Shown one piece after another: positions 1 to 9,633 of a DNA stretch of 64,000 nt (positions are counted from its first letter, which is position 1; every line of letters begins with the position of its first letter). Below the pieces are notes generated by a model that saw only the letters and a list, made by a program, of their open reading frames with translations, searched no databases and was not told the DNA's origin. The stretch lies in contig NZ_CP117811.1 of the NCBI RefSeq assembly GCF_028728065.1, positions 1,488,001 to 1,552,000 on the forward strand, read 5' to 3'. This DNA is from Lentisphaera profundi (GTDB taxonomy: Bacteria; Verrucomicrobiota; Lentisphaeria; Lentisphaerales; Lentisphaeraceae). Made by a program: the position numbers and the translations under genes.

Positions 1-1
1 T

Positions 2-1801
2 AATTTTAAGTGGATGAATGAGCTTGATCGCAGTACTTGTCGTCAGACGATTAACTCATTTATCAATGGCAAGACGACTATGGGCTCACATATGCCTCAT
101 CATTTTCGTAATTGGAATTGGGTAGCTATTGGTTCCGGTGGTTTACTTAGTTCTGCAGCTGCAACACTTGGAGAAGAGGGTAATGATGCACGAGTATATA
201 ACCATGCGCGCGAACTCATCAATGACTACCTGACTTATGGTTGGTCGGAAAAAGGAGCCTCGCGCGAGGCTATTGCCTACACGCAATTTGGTTTACGTTG
301 GTTGATGCCTGCCATGGTAACACTCGCTCGCAATGGCGATAACCTATGGAATACAGATAACTGGTATAAGTCATTGGAATGGTATGCCCAGTCAGTACAA
401 AATGAAGATGGCCGTTTTCTTAGTCATGGAGATGGTGGAAATGATGGCGTGCTGGATTTGACTGCAATAATGTTTAAAAATGCTTACCCAGATAGCGAGC
501 TGGCGGATTATGTCTTAGCTGAAACTCTAACAGGTTCAGATGATCCCGAAACTGATAAGGGGCTAATGCTTTTGAGAACTATTTTTGCGGTAGATCCCGA
601 TAAGGACCTTGAGGAATATAAAAAAGGATCAGAACTTGAACTAGCAATAACTCATTTTGACCCTGAACGCAATCAACTTATCACCCGTAATAAATGGGGC
701 AGAGATCAACTCAAGCTTAACTTTGAATGTCGAGCTGATTCTTTTGCGCCCAATCACCAACATGCTGACCGAGGTATATTTTCTATCACTGGAGCAGGAA
801 AGACCTGGGGAACAGAACATTTTAGAGGAATAGAAAGTCGTCATCATAGTGTGGTGACAATTGATTATAAAGGTCAGGGTTACTTTGCGCCTCCGGGCAA
901 GTGGCTAAGTTTAGTTGATAATGAGCACGCGACCTTTGGTGTATGCGACAGTAAGTACGCCTATGATTGGTATTTTCATCCAACTTTATCAGGTTTTGCC
1001 GACAAGAATAAGTCGCGTAGAAAATATGCGAGATGGTCAAGGTTTGTAGAGGATACAGATTTGTGGTTAAAAGATCATCCCGATTTTGATTGGAAAGCCA
1101 ATATCGATCGCAGTCCGCAAATTGAAAAATATTGGCGTGGTTTCGAAAAGGGTGATCCGAGAATGTGGGATGAATATTCACGTCCGGTGCGCGTGCCCTT
1201 TAATCCAGTGGAGAAAGCTTTTAGAACGGCAGGTCTTATTCGGGGAGAAAACCCCTATGTGCTAATTATGGATGATATTAAAAAGGATGATAAAGCGCAT
1301 ACTTATGATTGGAATATGATGTTTGATCCTGACACAGAGCTCATTTCAATTGATACAGATGAAATTTTATTGGGTTCAAATACAGACTTAATAAAAGGGG
1401 GATTTACTTATACTTTTAAGCGCAAGGGGCCAAAGAAAGCTTCACAACTCTACATTAAAGTACTTGAGAGAACTATTCCAAAAGATGTTCAGCACAATCC
1501 TGAAATACGACTCGAAACAGCGGATTTTAAAGAAGCGAGAAAGTGGCCAGAGGGACGGAGTTATGGTCTGACCAAACGTTTGGTAATCCCGAGTTTTAGC
1601 CGCGAACCTAAATTCAAAGTTTTGCTTTTTCCTCATTATCAAGGTGACGAACTGCCAAAAATAGAGTGGAATAATGACAAGACTGAAGTCAAAATTCAAT
1701 GGAAAAATCAAATTGATATACTGTCGTTTAGCCAAGCAGATGGTGGCCGTACACGAGTGGTAATTGAACGTAATGGAAAGATAATTAGCGAGGTAGATTA
1801 A
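2..1801 (+). CDS. heparinase II/III-like polysaccharide lyase, 5' end outside window
   Basis: The reading frame is open from base 2, so the gene begins before the window. Alignment by eye with the next gene (shared 'FMNE..R' block) suggests that about 260 N-terminal residues are missing. What remains is the end of an alpha-helical toroid and a C-terminal beta-sandwich of the heparinase II/III type. The beta-sandwich has an 'NHQHADRG' motif, which is the His-rich catalytic block of the fold, and the block 'RTAGLIRGENPYVLIMDD' that recurs in all four lyase-like proteins of this window. Enzymes of this fold cleave uronic-acid polysaccharides by beta-elimination, usually outside the cytoplasm. 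The substrate is unknown. The stop is 2 bases before the next start, so the two genes are very probably one operon. Confidence 0.8.
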   Translation, partial: NFKWMNELDRSTCRQTINSFINGKTTMGSHMPHHFRNWNWVAIGSGGLLSSAAATLGEEGNDARVYNHARELINDYLTYGWSEKGASREAIAYTQFGLRWLMPAMVTLARNGDNLWNTDNWYKSLEWYAQSVQNEDGRFLSHGDGGNDGVLDLTAIMFKNAYPDSELADYVLAETLTGSDDPETDKGLMLLRTIFAVDPDKDLEEYKKGSELELAITHFDPERNQLITRNKWGRDQLKLNFECRADSFAPNHQHADRGIFSITGAGKTWGTEHFRGIESRHHSVVTIDYKGQGYFAPPGKWLSLVDNEHATFGVCDSKYAYDWYFHPTLSGFADKNKSRRKYARWSRFVEDTDLWLKDHPDFDWKANIDRSPQIEKYWRGFEKGDPRMWDEYSRPVRVPFNPVEKAFRTAGLIRGENPYVLIMDDIKKDDKAHTYDWNMMFDPDTELISIDTDEILLGSNTDLIKGGFTYTFKRKGPKKASQLYIKVLERTIPKDVQHNPEIRLETADFKEARKWPEGRSYGLTKRLVIPSFSREPKFKVLLFPHYQGDELPKIEWNNDKTEVKIQWKNQIDILSFSQADGGRTRVVIERNGKIISEVD

Positions 1802-1803
1802 TT

Positions 1804-4317
1804 ATGATAAGTAGAATATTCAGCATTGGTTTTATTACTTTATTTTGTTGTGCATGCGAAAACTCAACAAAACAATCGCAAAATGAGGAAGTGAAGAGTT
1901 TTGAATTAAGTCCAAATACTTCTTTGTTTGATATCGATATTCCAATGGTACAAGGCGAGGTATTGGAAGTAGAAGAGCATTTGGATTTAAAAATGCTCGA
2001 AGATCAGAATAATTTCGCTTATTCACCTAAAGAAATTCAGCAGCATTTTTCCAAACCCTACACACTGAAATATGATTTCACCGGATTTGATCCCGACAGT
2101 GTTCGTCGAGTACCTAAGCCGGGGATTCATCCTCGTGTTTTTTTTGGACCGGATGAACTTCCTGACTTAAGAAATCGTCTTAAAACGACTCTGCCTGGGC
2201 AGAAGATCATGACTTCAATCAATAAAGAGCTGAACAATAATATTCGCAAAGAAGGCAGCCCTACAAGTGCAGGGTATCAAGCGCTAGTAAATGGCGACGA
2301 AACTGTGGAGATCCATAAAAATATTTCCATAGCTTACGGGGCTTTATACGAAGCCTTCCGTTGCCTTATTGAACAGGATGAAGAAGGTGGTAAGCAAGTG
2401 GCTAAGGCCATTGTGACCATAGCAAAGATTGATCAGAAAAAAATTGCCGCTGAGATTAAGAAATTTAAAGAAAAGAACCCCCAGGCGAAACGCATTGATT
2501 TTCGAGTTACGGCAAAGAATCCATCACAGAACGGTGCTCTAGGTTTAATGTACGACTGGGCTTATCATTTTATGAATGAAGAGCAAAGAGATATAGTTCG
2601 CGAGGCGATTGTTATGGCGTCGAATAAGATGACTTTGCAGGGTGCGCAAAACCTGCGTACAATTCGAACAAATTCCAGTAATTGGATTTCATGGACATCA
2701 CGTCTCGTGTGTTTGCTCGCAGCAATAGAAGGAGAAGAGGGATACGACCCGGTGGCTTATCAGCATTCAGTACAGGCAATGAAGTGGTTCTTTTCTTTGA
2801 GTATTTTTCCTGATGGAGAAAGTCATGAAGGCTGGGGAAAACAATTTCTCATGGCTGAATTAGTTTACATTATGGCGAGAAGAGGAGAGTATTTTTTTGC
2901 GAACCAAAATGTTCGCAATACTTTTAATAGATATTGGCTTCATGCGCTCAATCCATGGGGACGTAAAGATGAAGAGTTTGGTGGGGTTTCAGGGCCATTT
3001 ACATTCTATGATTCCCAGGGAGGAACAAAGACTCGTATCCCTTCCTTGCCAGATATTTTGGTTTACAAAAAACTTTATCCCAAAGATCCGGCCATAGATT
3101 TTATTTATCGTAGTGCGATGGGAGAAGACTACGGCAGTTTTTCTGAACGCATTAATTTACGGCATCATTTCTCAACTTATGACGGTTTCTGCAAAGCCAT
3201 TTTTGCGATGAACTTTGATCATAGTAAGACTTGGGAAGAAGCTCATGCTGATTTAACAAAAGATAAGGATTTAACGTACTTTAGCGTAGATACGGGGAAT
3301 ATGATTACGCGATCAGACTGGAGTCCTGATGCCCTTTACTTTCACTATAATAATCGTTCCATGCCGGGTGGACACAAGTACTCGGACCGCGGGCACTTTA
3401 ATGTATATGCCGATGGTCGCTATTGGGGGATTTACGAAAAAATGCGTCAGGTGAGGGAAGCCTTTTTGCCGATGAACCGAAGCACAGTGATGATTGACGG
3501 GCGGGGCGTGTCTATTGCTCCAGGTAAATGTGTGGATCATGTGAGTAATGACTTAACGAGTTTCACAGTTAGTGACTTGAAGATAACTTATGATTATTCC
3601 CACAACTACCTCTTTCCTTTGAAGGGAGAAGATAGAAAGAAAAAAGTTATGTTGCCACATTCATATAATGAATTTCGCTTAGAGCCGTCGGAATACCCTT
3701 ATTATAATTTAACTCAGGATATGAGGCCTCATTGGTACGACAGCCTCAAAAAGCCCTATGATCAACGCATGGGGGGAAGTAATTCAGCAGCTTGGAGAAA
3801 GCATGATATCCCCATGAAAAAAGCTTTTCGTACGGCAGGTATGGTACGTGGGAAGCATCCGTATATTCTCATTGTAGATGACATACAAAAAGATGATCAA
3901 AAAAGGCATTACGAATGGGGAATGACTTTGGCGAGTGATGTGAATTTAAATAAGGCGTCAAAAGATTTGGCTATTTTAGGAGACGACAAAAACCGTCAAT
4001 TAGTGGTACAAATGCTCAGTGCGGATGGACTTGAAGATGCCCCCAAAATAAAAGAAGTACGCAGTAAGAATCCACCTCAGCCGGATAAAGTCATCCCTAA
4101 GTTAGTGTTCAATTCACATGCTAAAGCCCCAAACTTCAAAGCGCTTATCTATCCTCCACGGGGTGAGCAAGCACAAGTTAGCTGGAATGAAGACAGAACT
4201 CAGCTCACACTTACTTGGTCAGACCAAGTGGATTTGATTACTTTCCGTGAGGCAGAAGATGGAAGGACTCGTATACAAATTCAGCGACAAGCTAAGTGTA
4301 TAGTTGAAATCAAATGA
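1804..4317 (+). CDS. heparinase II/III-like polysaccharide lyase, probable lipoprotein
   Basis: An 837-residue exported protein. The N-terminus is a short hydrophobic signal ending in a cysteine cluster ('FCCACEN'), consistent with a lipoprotein signal, though the lipobox is imperfect. 'GIHPRVFFGPDEL' near residue 108 opens the alpha-helical toroid. A beta-sandwich from about residue 480 carries 'GGHKYSDRGHFNV' with the expected His/Asp/Arg positions. The family block 'RTAGMVRGKHPYILIVDD' follows. The C-terminus ends in the motif 'DGRTRIQIQR' shared with the upstream gene. This is a paralogue of its upstream neighbour, probably acting on a related uronic-acid glycan at the cell surface. The ATG overlaps nothing upstream (2-base gap), and its TGA overlaps the next ATG (ATGA). 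Confidence 0.82.
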   Translation: MISRIFSIGFITLFCCACENSTKQSQNEEVKSFELSPNTSLFDIDIPMVQGEVLEVEEHLDLKMLEDQNNFAYSPKEIQQHFSKPYTLKYDFTGFDPDSVRRVPKPGIHPRVFFGPDELPDLRNRLKTTLPGQKIMTSINKELNNNIRKEGSPTSAGYQALVNGDETVEIHKNISIAYGALYEAFRCLIEQDEEGGKQVAKAIVTIAKIDQKKIAAEIKKFKEKNPQAKRIDFRVTAKNPSQNGALGLMYDWAYHFMNEEQRDIVREAIVMASNKMTLQGAQNLRTIRTNSSNWISWTSRLVCLLAAIEGEEGYDPVAYQHSVQAMKWFFSLSIFPDGESHEGWGKQFLMAELVYIMARRGEYFFANQNVRNTFNRYWLHALNPWGRKDEEFGGVSGPFTFYDSQGGTKTRIPSLPDILVYKKLYPKDPAIDFIYRSAMGEDYGSFSERINLRHHFSTYDGFCKAIFAMNFDHSKTWEEAHADLTKDKDLTYFSVDTGNMITRSDWSPDALYFHYNNRSMPGGHKYSDRGHFNVYADGRYWGIYEKMRQVREAFLPMNRSTVMIDGRGVSIAPGKCVDHVSNDLTSFTVSDLKITYDYSHNYLFPLKGEDRKKKVMLPHSYNEFRLEPSEYPYYNLTQDMRPHWYDSLKKPYDQRMGGSNSAAWRKHDIPMKKAFRTAGMVRGKHPYILIVDDIQKDDQKRHYEWGMTLASDVNLNKASKDLAILGDDKNRQLVVQMLSADGLEDAPKIKEVRSKNPPQPDKVIPKLVFNSHAKAPNFKALIYPPRGEQAQVSWNEDRTQLTLTWSDQVDLITFREAEDGRTRIQIQRQAKCIVEIK

Positions 4318-5999
4318 TAAACAACAAGATATTTAATCTATGTTATCTTAGTATTTTAAATGCAATAATATTTAATCTAAATGCTGCAGATTTGTCGCCA
4401 GAGGCTATGCGTTCGCCGGTGAATCAGGTTTTTCAGTTTAAAGTAGAAGTGAAAGAGACGGGCTGGAAGCAGGGGCCGGACACTAAAACGCTTAGCTATC
4501 TTTGGATTCCTGAAAAAACAAAAAAAGTCAAAGGTGTTTTAATTCTCTGCAGTAATGCACCCGAGCATATACTCGTAGGACATGAAAAATTACGCGATGT
4601 TTGCCGTAAACATGACTTAGCCATCTTTTGGGGTGTGCGGTCCTTCTATAATTTTGCCTCTAAAGAAAATGAAAAAATTGTTGCCTTAGCAGAAAAGATT
4701 CTTGTTCGCTTAGCGGAGGTTTCTGCTTATAAGGAACTTGCTACGGTTCCCTGGATTCCCCTTGGTGAATCGGGACACCTTTTGATGGTTCAGGCTCTAT
4801 TAAACCATCGGCCTGAACGCTCAATTGCGGGGGTCGCACTCAAGGATCCCGCGATGGCCAACAGAGCCTGGGAAGTTCCTCTTCTCTCTATCCACGGAAC
4901 CTCACATGAGTGGAGTCAGACCAAAAAAGATTATCTAAATATATGGAATGGTAAAGATAATAAAGAGGGTTTGAGGTCTTATCAGAAGTATTCAGAAACC
5001 GCCAAAGCCAGAAGAGATTGGCCGGCCAGCCTGGTGCTCGATCCCGAGAGTGGACACTTCGAAATTTCCGAGCGTTTGGTTGAGTATGTGGCGGAATTTA
5101 TCGATGCCATTGTACCGCTTCGTTTAAATCCTGGAGGTGAATTAAAGCCAATAGATTTTTCGTCTACTTATCGTGCGGATCTTGCATACAGAAAAGAACA
5201 GGTCCCGACGCCTTTTGCCGCTGATCAGGATGGCGTAGGTTTTTGGTACCCCACAAAAGAACTAGCAAACAAAGCTCAGGAAATAAGTGATTATAATTGG
5301 GACGCCGAATCCCAGTTAGTCGGCGTAGCTAATACGGATGGAGAAGTTTTTAAATTCAGCTTTGGGGGTATTTCCTATATCGATGTGAATTATCCTACAG
5401 AGAAGCATCCTAATGCTCCAGTGGTAAAAATGCTGGATGACGGCATCACTTTTGAATTGAAATCTGTCGTAATGGATAAACTTCCTGCCGAATTTAAGCA
5501 GGCGGGTCTTTCCCTTTCAAAAGTGCCAGGTACACCAACTGTGGAATGGGTTTGCGGTGCCTTTGAACCTTTAGGTAATAATCGCTTTCGAATGGCTATT
5601 GATAGAACCTGGCCGTCACCATTGTACTTTGCCGTTCGCCATACAGGTACGAATAAAGTACGCGGGGTTTGTCAACCCATTCAGATGAGCCGCTGGGGTG
5701 AGCCAAAAACTAATGTGGGTCAGTCCATTAAATTTGATCATATCGAGGATGTGAAAGTGGGAAGGAAAGAGCTGCACTTGAAGGCAGAGAGCAATAGTGA
5801 TTTACCCGTGCGTTTCTATGTGGATTCAGGTCCTGCGATCATTCAGGGGAATAAACTCATTTTCACCGAGATCCCCCCAAAAGCTAAATTTCCAATTGTT
5901 GTAGAAGTCGTGGCCTGGCAATGGGGCACAAGTAAGGGAGAGGGCGTTCGCCGAGCAAAAAACGTACACAATACTTTTCGCATATTAAACTCCGAGTAA
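4314..5999 (+). CDS. secreted alpha/beta-hydrolase with C-terminal accessory region
   Basis: A 561-residue protein with a hydrophobic N-terminus (ends near 'NLNAAD'). Residues about 60-270 look like an alpha/beta-hydrolase. A nucleophile elbow 'LGESGHL' stands near residue 160, a strand 'PLLSIHGTSHEW' follows, and 'DPESGHFEIS' supplies a plausible catalytic His. The elbow lacks the usual second Gly of GxSxG, so activity is likely but not certain. The C-terminal half resembles a beta-sandwich and matches no family I can name. It may be an esterase trimming ester groups from the lyase substrate. It is translationally coupled (ATGA) to the lyase upstream. A broken copy of its 5' end lies at 9634-9737 on the other strand. 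Confidence 0.65.
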   Translation: MINNKIFNLCYLSILNAIIFNLNAADLSPEAMRSPVNQVFQFKVEVKETGWKQGPDTKTLSYLWIPEKTKKVKGVLILCSNAPEHILVGHEKLRDVCRKHDLAIFWGVRSFYNFASKENEKIVALAEKILVRLAEVSAYKELATVPWIPLGESGHLLMVQALLNHRPERSIAGVALKDPAMANRAWEVPLLSIHGTSHEWSQTKKDYLNIWNGKDNKEGLRSYQKYSETAKARRDWPASLVLDPESGHFEISERLVEYVAEFIDAIVPLRLNPGGELKPIDFSSTYRADLAYRKEQVPTPFAADQDGVGFWYPTKELANKAQEISDYNWDAESQLVGVANTDGEVFKFSFGGISYIDVNYPTEKHPNAPVVKMLDDGITFELKSVVMDKLPAEFKQAGLSLSKVPGTPTVEWVCGAFEPLGNNRFRMAIDRTWPSPLYFAVRHTGTNKVRGVCQPIQMSRWGEPKTNVGQSIKFDHIEDVKVGRKELHLKAESNSDLPVRFYVDSGPAIIQGNKLIFTEIPPKAKFPIVVEVVAWQWGTSKGEGVRRAKNVHNTFRILNSE

Positions 6000-6020
6000 T
6001 TGAAGAATTGTTCTCAGGTA

Positions 6021-6179
6021 ATGAATGTGGATAAAAGTAGCGAGATATTTGACAAGGCTCTACTATGGATTAGTGCTGGAGAGAAAGTAACTGTCTTTGA
6101 GGAGAAATTGATTCAATGGCAGGGCAAAAAAGATGTTAAATTATTAGCAAGCGGTAATGTCACATGGTCGGGGAAATAG
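6021..6179 (+). other. short ORF (52 aa), possible gene fragment
   Basis: An open frame MNVDKSSEIF...NVTWSGK with no clear ribosome site lies just after the hydrolase gene. The composition looks protein-like (ends 'ASGNVTWSGK'), but I recognise no family. Because a lyase-gene remnant follows at 6459, I read it as a possible leftover of a deleted gene rather than a functional small protein. Confidence 0.25.
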
Positions 6180-6217
6180 TTTTTATCCGCCCGTATGGCA
6201 ATACCTTGCGCATGTAA

Positions 6218-6321
6218 GTCCGGCATAGAGTGTCGGACCCGAGTTTGGGACCTCGTGAATGATCTCCTCCTAGTCATGCTCCTCACGGAGCACGCTACAT
6301 CCTAGCGGACTCACAGGTGAG
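6218..6321. repeat. hairpin-rich intergenic block
   Basis: Inside the 6180-6458 gap, the sequence is GC-richer than its surroundings. It holds several short inverted repeats: GTCCG/CGGAC (6218-6222 with 6234-6238), TGCTCC/GGAGCA (6277-6282 with 6287-6292) and CTCAC/GTGAG (6310-6314 with 6317-6321). No ORF is convincing. It could be a structured RNA, a palindromic repeat element or debris. Only the stems are seen; the function is unknown. Confidence 0.35.
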
Positions 6322-6458
6322 CCCTGGATCAATTTAGATCCCTTTTGTGCCCCTAGAGCCTTAGTCCGGCAAAAAATATGCGTGTTGGACCCACCCAATT
6401 AAACCATTCACTTAGAGTCATTTATTCAATCTATATCCTTGCCAGATTAATAGATTAA

Positions 6459-6535
6459 GTGGATTTGATTACTTTCCATGACGCACAAGAATGATAATTG
6501 AATGCGATGGCAAAGTTATGCGTAAGCTCATATGA
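6459..6535 (+). pseudogene. 3'-terminal remnant of a heparinase-like lyase gene
   Basis: Nineteen bases (6459-6477) are identical to the 3' part of the lyase gene at 4231. The translation continues VDLITFHDA, then after a deletion of about 12 bases RMIIECDGKV, ending in TGA. This matches the C-terminal ends of both upstream lyases ('RTRVVIERNGK', 'RTRIQIQRQ'). It is the tail of a lost third paralogue. The rest of the 6536-6667 gap shows nothing I can identify. Confidence 0.7.
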
Positions 6536-6667
6536 GTCTCTAAAAAGATAAGAAATTTTTAGAAAAAAAAATGGCTATGATTCGTGGCTGAATTTAGATG
6601 ACTCAATGTAATTTATGAGATCAAATTAATGATTGAGCGAAATAAATGTATAGATGCTAAATTCTCT

Positions 6668-8104
6668 CTAGTGTCGGTACTGATAGGTTGCGTTATTGAA
6701 TGTGCTGGCGTCTACGCCACCTGTTATATAGAGCTTAGTATTTAAGTTAAAGCCTGTACCCCAAATAATTCCGTGTGGCAGTTGGGGCCCCTTGCGAAAA
6801 GTGTTTTTCCCTGGTGAAAATATGTACACATCGCGATCAGAAGTTTTGTTGCGACCACTCATGATCCAAATTTCCCCTTTATAGTGAGCTACAGCGGCAG
6901 AGCGAGGTGAATTGGGGACAGCAATAGTTGTCCAGCTCATAGTTCCAAGATCTAAAATAGCTAGGTATTTATGATCGACAATGTGGTAAAATTTATCTTT
7001 GAGCTTAGCTCCATAGGAAGAACCCTTGCCTAGAGGTCCCTTGTTTTCTACTTGCCATTGTGAATCACCATCTGCCAAGCTAAACAAGTGAATTTTATGA
7101 TCTTCTTTTTCTTGTCCATACCCCATGAGGTAATAACGGTTTTGGTGGTTGAATGAGAGGGCACTGGGAAGTGCAAGAGGGAGCTCGGGAAGAGAACTGA
7201 TTTTTTTACTTTCGATATCAAAGGATTGGGCAATCGGGGGATAAGTTTTTTGACCTTCTGCATCACGAGATTCGCCGCCGGCAGTGATAATGTTGTTTCC
7301 TAGGTAGGAGAGGCCACAGTATGCCCGTGCCATGCCATAATGGGCTTCTATTTTCCATTTTTCACCATCAAAACTTAGGAGCTCTTCGTGACATTTTCCC
7401 TGATTGGGGAAGTCATACATGCCTGTTAAGGCCCATTCCATATAGAATTTCCCGTCGAGGACATCACCGCCTAAGTCATGAGTTCCACTGGGCATTCTAG
7501 CCACGAGTTTCCAATCGCGTTGCCAGGCGTCCTTGGAGGATTCTTTCACGTAGTGATCCTTTCCGGATCTAAACCAAATACTCCCCAAGTCATCAACAAA
7601 AATTTTATCGATTTTATACTTAGTTTGATACACAGTGATGTGATCTTTCTTTTTGAGGTCGATGATTTTATTGTTATCACAAGAGATCAGCATACCTCCA
7701 CTGGGAGCAATGGTAAGATCGGTGATTTTGGCTCCTTGGATCAAGCTAGAATAATCTTTCCAGCCCTGATTGACTTTGGAAGGATTCAATCTGAAAATTT
7801 GTGTATCATCTGCAATGATCAGCTTGCCAGTTTCATCATTAATCAGGTGTTGCCATTTCCCTTTTGGCACATTATCCACCTTTCGCCATTGTTTTGAGCT
7901 GGCTTTGAGGAGCCATACTTCATTATCCACTAAAGTCCAATAATTACCATAAACATCAAAGCTTCTTTGACTTGATGATTGGGGCCATTGACTTGCAGGC
8001 TTAGGGGTATTGATTGGAAATTCCGGAAAGTTGTTTTGCTTTGATAAAACAAAATCTTCCGCCATGAGGCAAAGACTAAAGCACAGTAAAAAGAGTATTT
8101 TCAT
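6668..8104 (-). CDS. secreted kelch-type beta-propeller protein
   Basis: A 478-residue protein with a clear signal peptide (MKILFLLCFSLCLMA, cleavage before EDF). The body is built of repeating beta-blade segments of about 50 residues with kelch-like signatures, for example 'GLSYLGNNIITAGGES', 'AAVAHYKGEIWIMSGR' and the C-terminal 'GFNLNTKLYITGG'. Such propellers bind or oxidise carbohydrates (galactose-oxidase-like fold). I see no copper-ligand pattern to claim oxidase activity, so a glycan-binding role is the cautious reading. It lies 46 bases downstream of the esterase gene on the same strand. A fragment of a second copy is fused into the chimera at 21327. Confidence 0.65.
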   Translation of the reverse strand: MKILFLLCFSLCLMAEDFVLSKQNNFPEFPINTPKPASQWPQSSSQRSFDVYGNYWTLVDNEVWLLKASSKQWRKVDNVPKGKWQHLINDETGKLIIADDTQIFRLNPSKVNQGWKDYSSLIQGAKITDLTIAPSGGMLISCDNNKIIDLKKKDHITVYQTKYKIDKIFVDDLGSIWFRSGKDHYVKESSKDAWQRDWKLVARMPSGTHDLGGDVLDGKFYMEWALTGMYDFPNQGKCHEELLSFDGEKWKIEAHYGMARAYCGLSYLGNNIITAGGESRDAEGQKTYPPIAQSFDIESKKISSLPELPLALPSALSFNHQNRYYLMGYGQEKEDHKIHLFSLADGDSQWQVENKGPLGKGSSYGAKLKDKFYHIVDHKYLAILDLGTMSWTTIAVPNSPRSAAVAHYKGEIWIMSGRNKTSDRDVYIFSPGKNTFRKGPQLPHGIIWGTGFNLNTKLYITGGVDASTFNNATYQYRH

Positions 8105-8150
8105 GGTGATACCTAGGTTCTTATTTTTTTTTCTTAAAATCTCAGATTGA

Positions 8151-9515
8151 TTAGAAGGGGGAATTATAGAATTTCAGATCTTTGATCTCGGCTTTTAAGC
8201 CTTTGCCAATAATCACTGTGTTTGAAATGAATCCTAGGGGAAGATTTTTTTCATATTCTAATGTTTGGCCGTTCAAAGTAATGACAACTTTATCTTTAAA
8301 AACGGCTAATTGGTAGTCATTCCATTGCTCTGCAATGAGCTTAAAATCATTGTTTCTTTGACGGAATCGGCAGCTGGATAAGTCGTGCCCATTATTATGT
8401 ACGTTGTGATTAAGCCCAAAGCTACCTGCGAGTTGCAAGAGACTACCATTAAATTTCTTTTCGGGTTTAATTTTTAGGCTTAAGGTAAATTGCCCAGGAA
8501 AGTCAGCCACTTGTGTAAACTCCTGTCCTGCTTTTACTTGTTTTGATTCTAAAATAATTCTTTTATCAGAGTTAGAATAATTTGGCATCTTTATAGTCGC
8601 AGGACCCTTTAAAAAATTGTGTTTTACCGCAAATGCATCAATATCTAAAAGGCATTGAGTCGTTTCTTCTAAAGTTGCACTGTAGTTGTACACGATAAAG
8701 GCGTGACGAGCTCCTTTATAGAGTTTGAATTCTGACGAATATCCTTTGCTATACAAGGCATTATGGAATTCTCTTGCCATTTTTTCAACAACAATAAAGT
8801 CTTGGTCGCCGTGAAGAATGAGAGCGGGTATGGGCTGCGTCGGGATGTTGAAGACGGGAGAAGCTTGTTTAGCCTTGCTAATCGGATCATTACAGGGTTT
8901 TACATTACTGATCCAGGGTTCATAAGTTAAGTCAGTAATGCCATTGCAATCAACAAGTGCATTGGCTCGAGCTTCTGGTTTGACAATTGTAGCCATACAT
9001 GAAGCTAGGTGACCTCCGGCCGAATCGCCAATGACAATGAGACCTTTGGGGTCAATTCCATAAGAACTGGCGTTTTTGCGAATATGAAGCATGGCCTTTT
9101 CACAATCGGAAATTAGCTCAGTTAATGAGGGACCAGCAATAAATTCTTGGAGCTTTTTCTGCTCATTAATTTTATTTTCTTCATCACTTAATTTTTTATT
9201 CCAACGGTAATTTTTTGTCTTTAGCAAGCGGTAATTGATGCTGAAACAGACTGCACCCCTAGATGAAAAATAGCGCATGTGGGGGATGAAATTTTCTGGT
9301 TCTCCCGCTAGCCAACCACCACCATGAATAAATACAAATGCGGACCGTTTGTCAGATTCTTGCCAATTGTCAGGCAAGCTGGAAATTAAGCGTAATTGAT
9401 GTTGTGAATCAATGATTTCACTTTTAATTTCGCGTTTATCATGTTCCGCAAAATAGCGTAAATCATTAGCTTGTAATACTGTTCCAAACATAATTAGAAG
9501 TGAAATTATTTTCAT
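8151..9515 (-). CDS. secreted esterase (BD-FAE/lipase-like) with C-terminal LamG-like domain
   Basis: A 454-residue protein with a short signal peptide (MKIISLLIMFGTVLQA). The catalytic domain, to about residue 300, has the oxyanion motif 'HGGGWLAG', the nucleophile elbow 'GDSAGGH', the acid strand 'LILHGDQDFI' and the His in 'GARHAF', all in family order. The C-terminal 150 residues ('GQEFTQVADFPGQFTLSLKI' onward) look like a concanavalin/LamG-type sandwich. The likely role is to remove acetyl or other ester groups from an extracellular glycan. It is co-directional with the kelch gene. The stop of a degraded regulator lies 3 bases before its ATG. The N-terminal third is nearly duplicated at 21500-21920. 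Confidence 0.78.
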   Translation of the reverse strand: MKIISLLIMFGTVLQANDLRYFAEHDKREIKSEIIDSQHQLRLISSLPDNWQESDKRSAFVFIHGGGWLAGEPENFIPHMRYFSSRGAVCFSINYRLLKTKNYRWNKKLSDEENKINEQKKLQEFIAGPSLTELISDCEKAMLHIRKNASSYGIDPKGLIVIGDSAGGHLASCMATIVKPEARANALVDCNGITDLTYEPWISNVKPCNDPISKAKQASPVFNIPTQPIPALILHGDQDFIVVEKMAREFHNALYSKGYSSEFKLYKGARHAFIVYNYSATLEETTQCLLDIDAFAVKHNFLKGPATIKMPNYSNSDKRIILESKQVKAGQEFTQVADFPGQFTLSLKIKPEKKFNGSLLQLAGSFGLNHNVHNNGHDLSSCRFRQRNNDFKLIAEQWNDYQLAVFKDKVVITLNGQTLEYEKNLPLGFISNTVIIGKGLKAEIKDLKFYNSPF

Positions 9516-9518
9516 GCT

Positions 9519-9633
9519 TTACCTTTTACTACTGTTTCTTATAATGAGTTCAGATTGAACTTTATGGTATTCTTTCTCTTCAAGTTCTCCGTTAATGTCA
9601 CGAAGTAATAATTCTATGGCCAAACGACCGAGA
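9519..9633 (-). pseudogene. 3' remnant of a GntR/LacI-type regulator gene
   Basis: The minus strand encodes LGRLAIELLLRDINGELEEK and on to RNSSKR-stop. This is almost identical to the last 38 codons of the intact regulator at 21924-22952. Homology stops abruptly at 9633/9634, where a different gene fragment begins. The spacing to the esterase ATG (3 bases) is the same as in the intact copy, so this is the left-over tail of a duplicated regulator-esterase unit. Confidence 0.8.
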
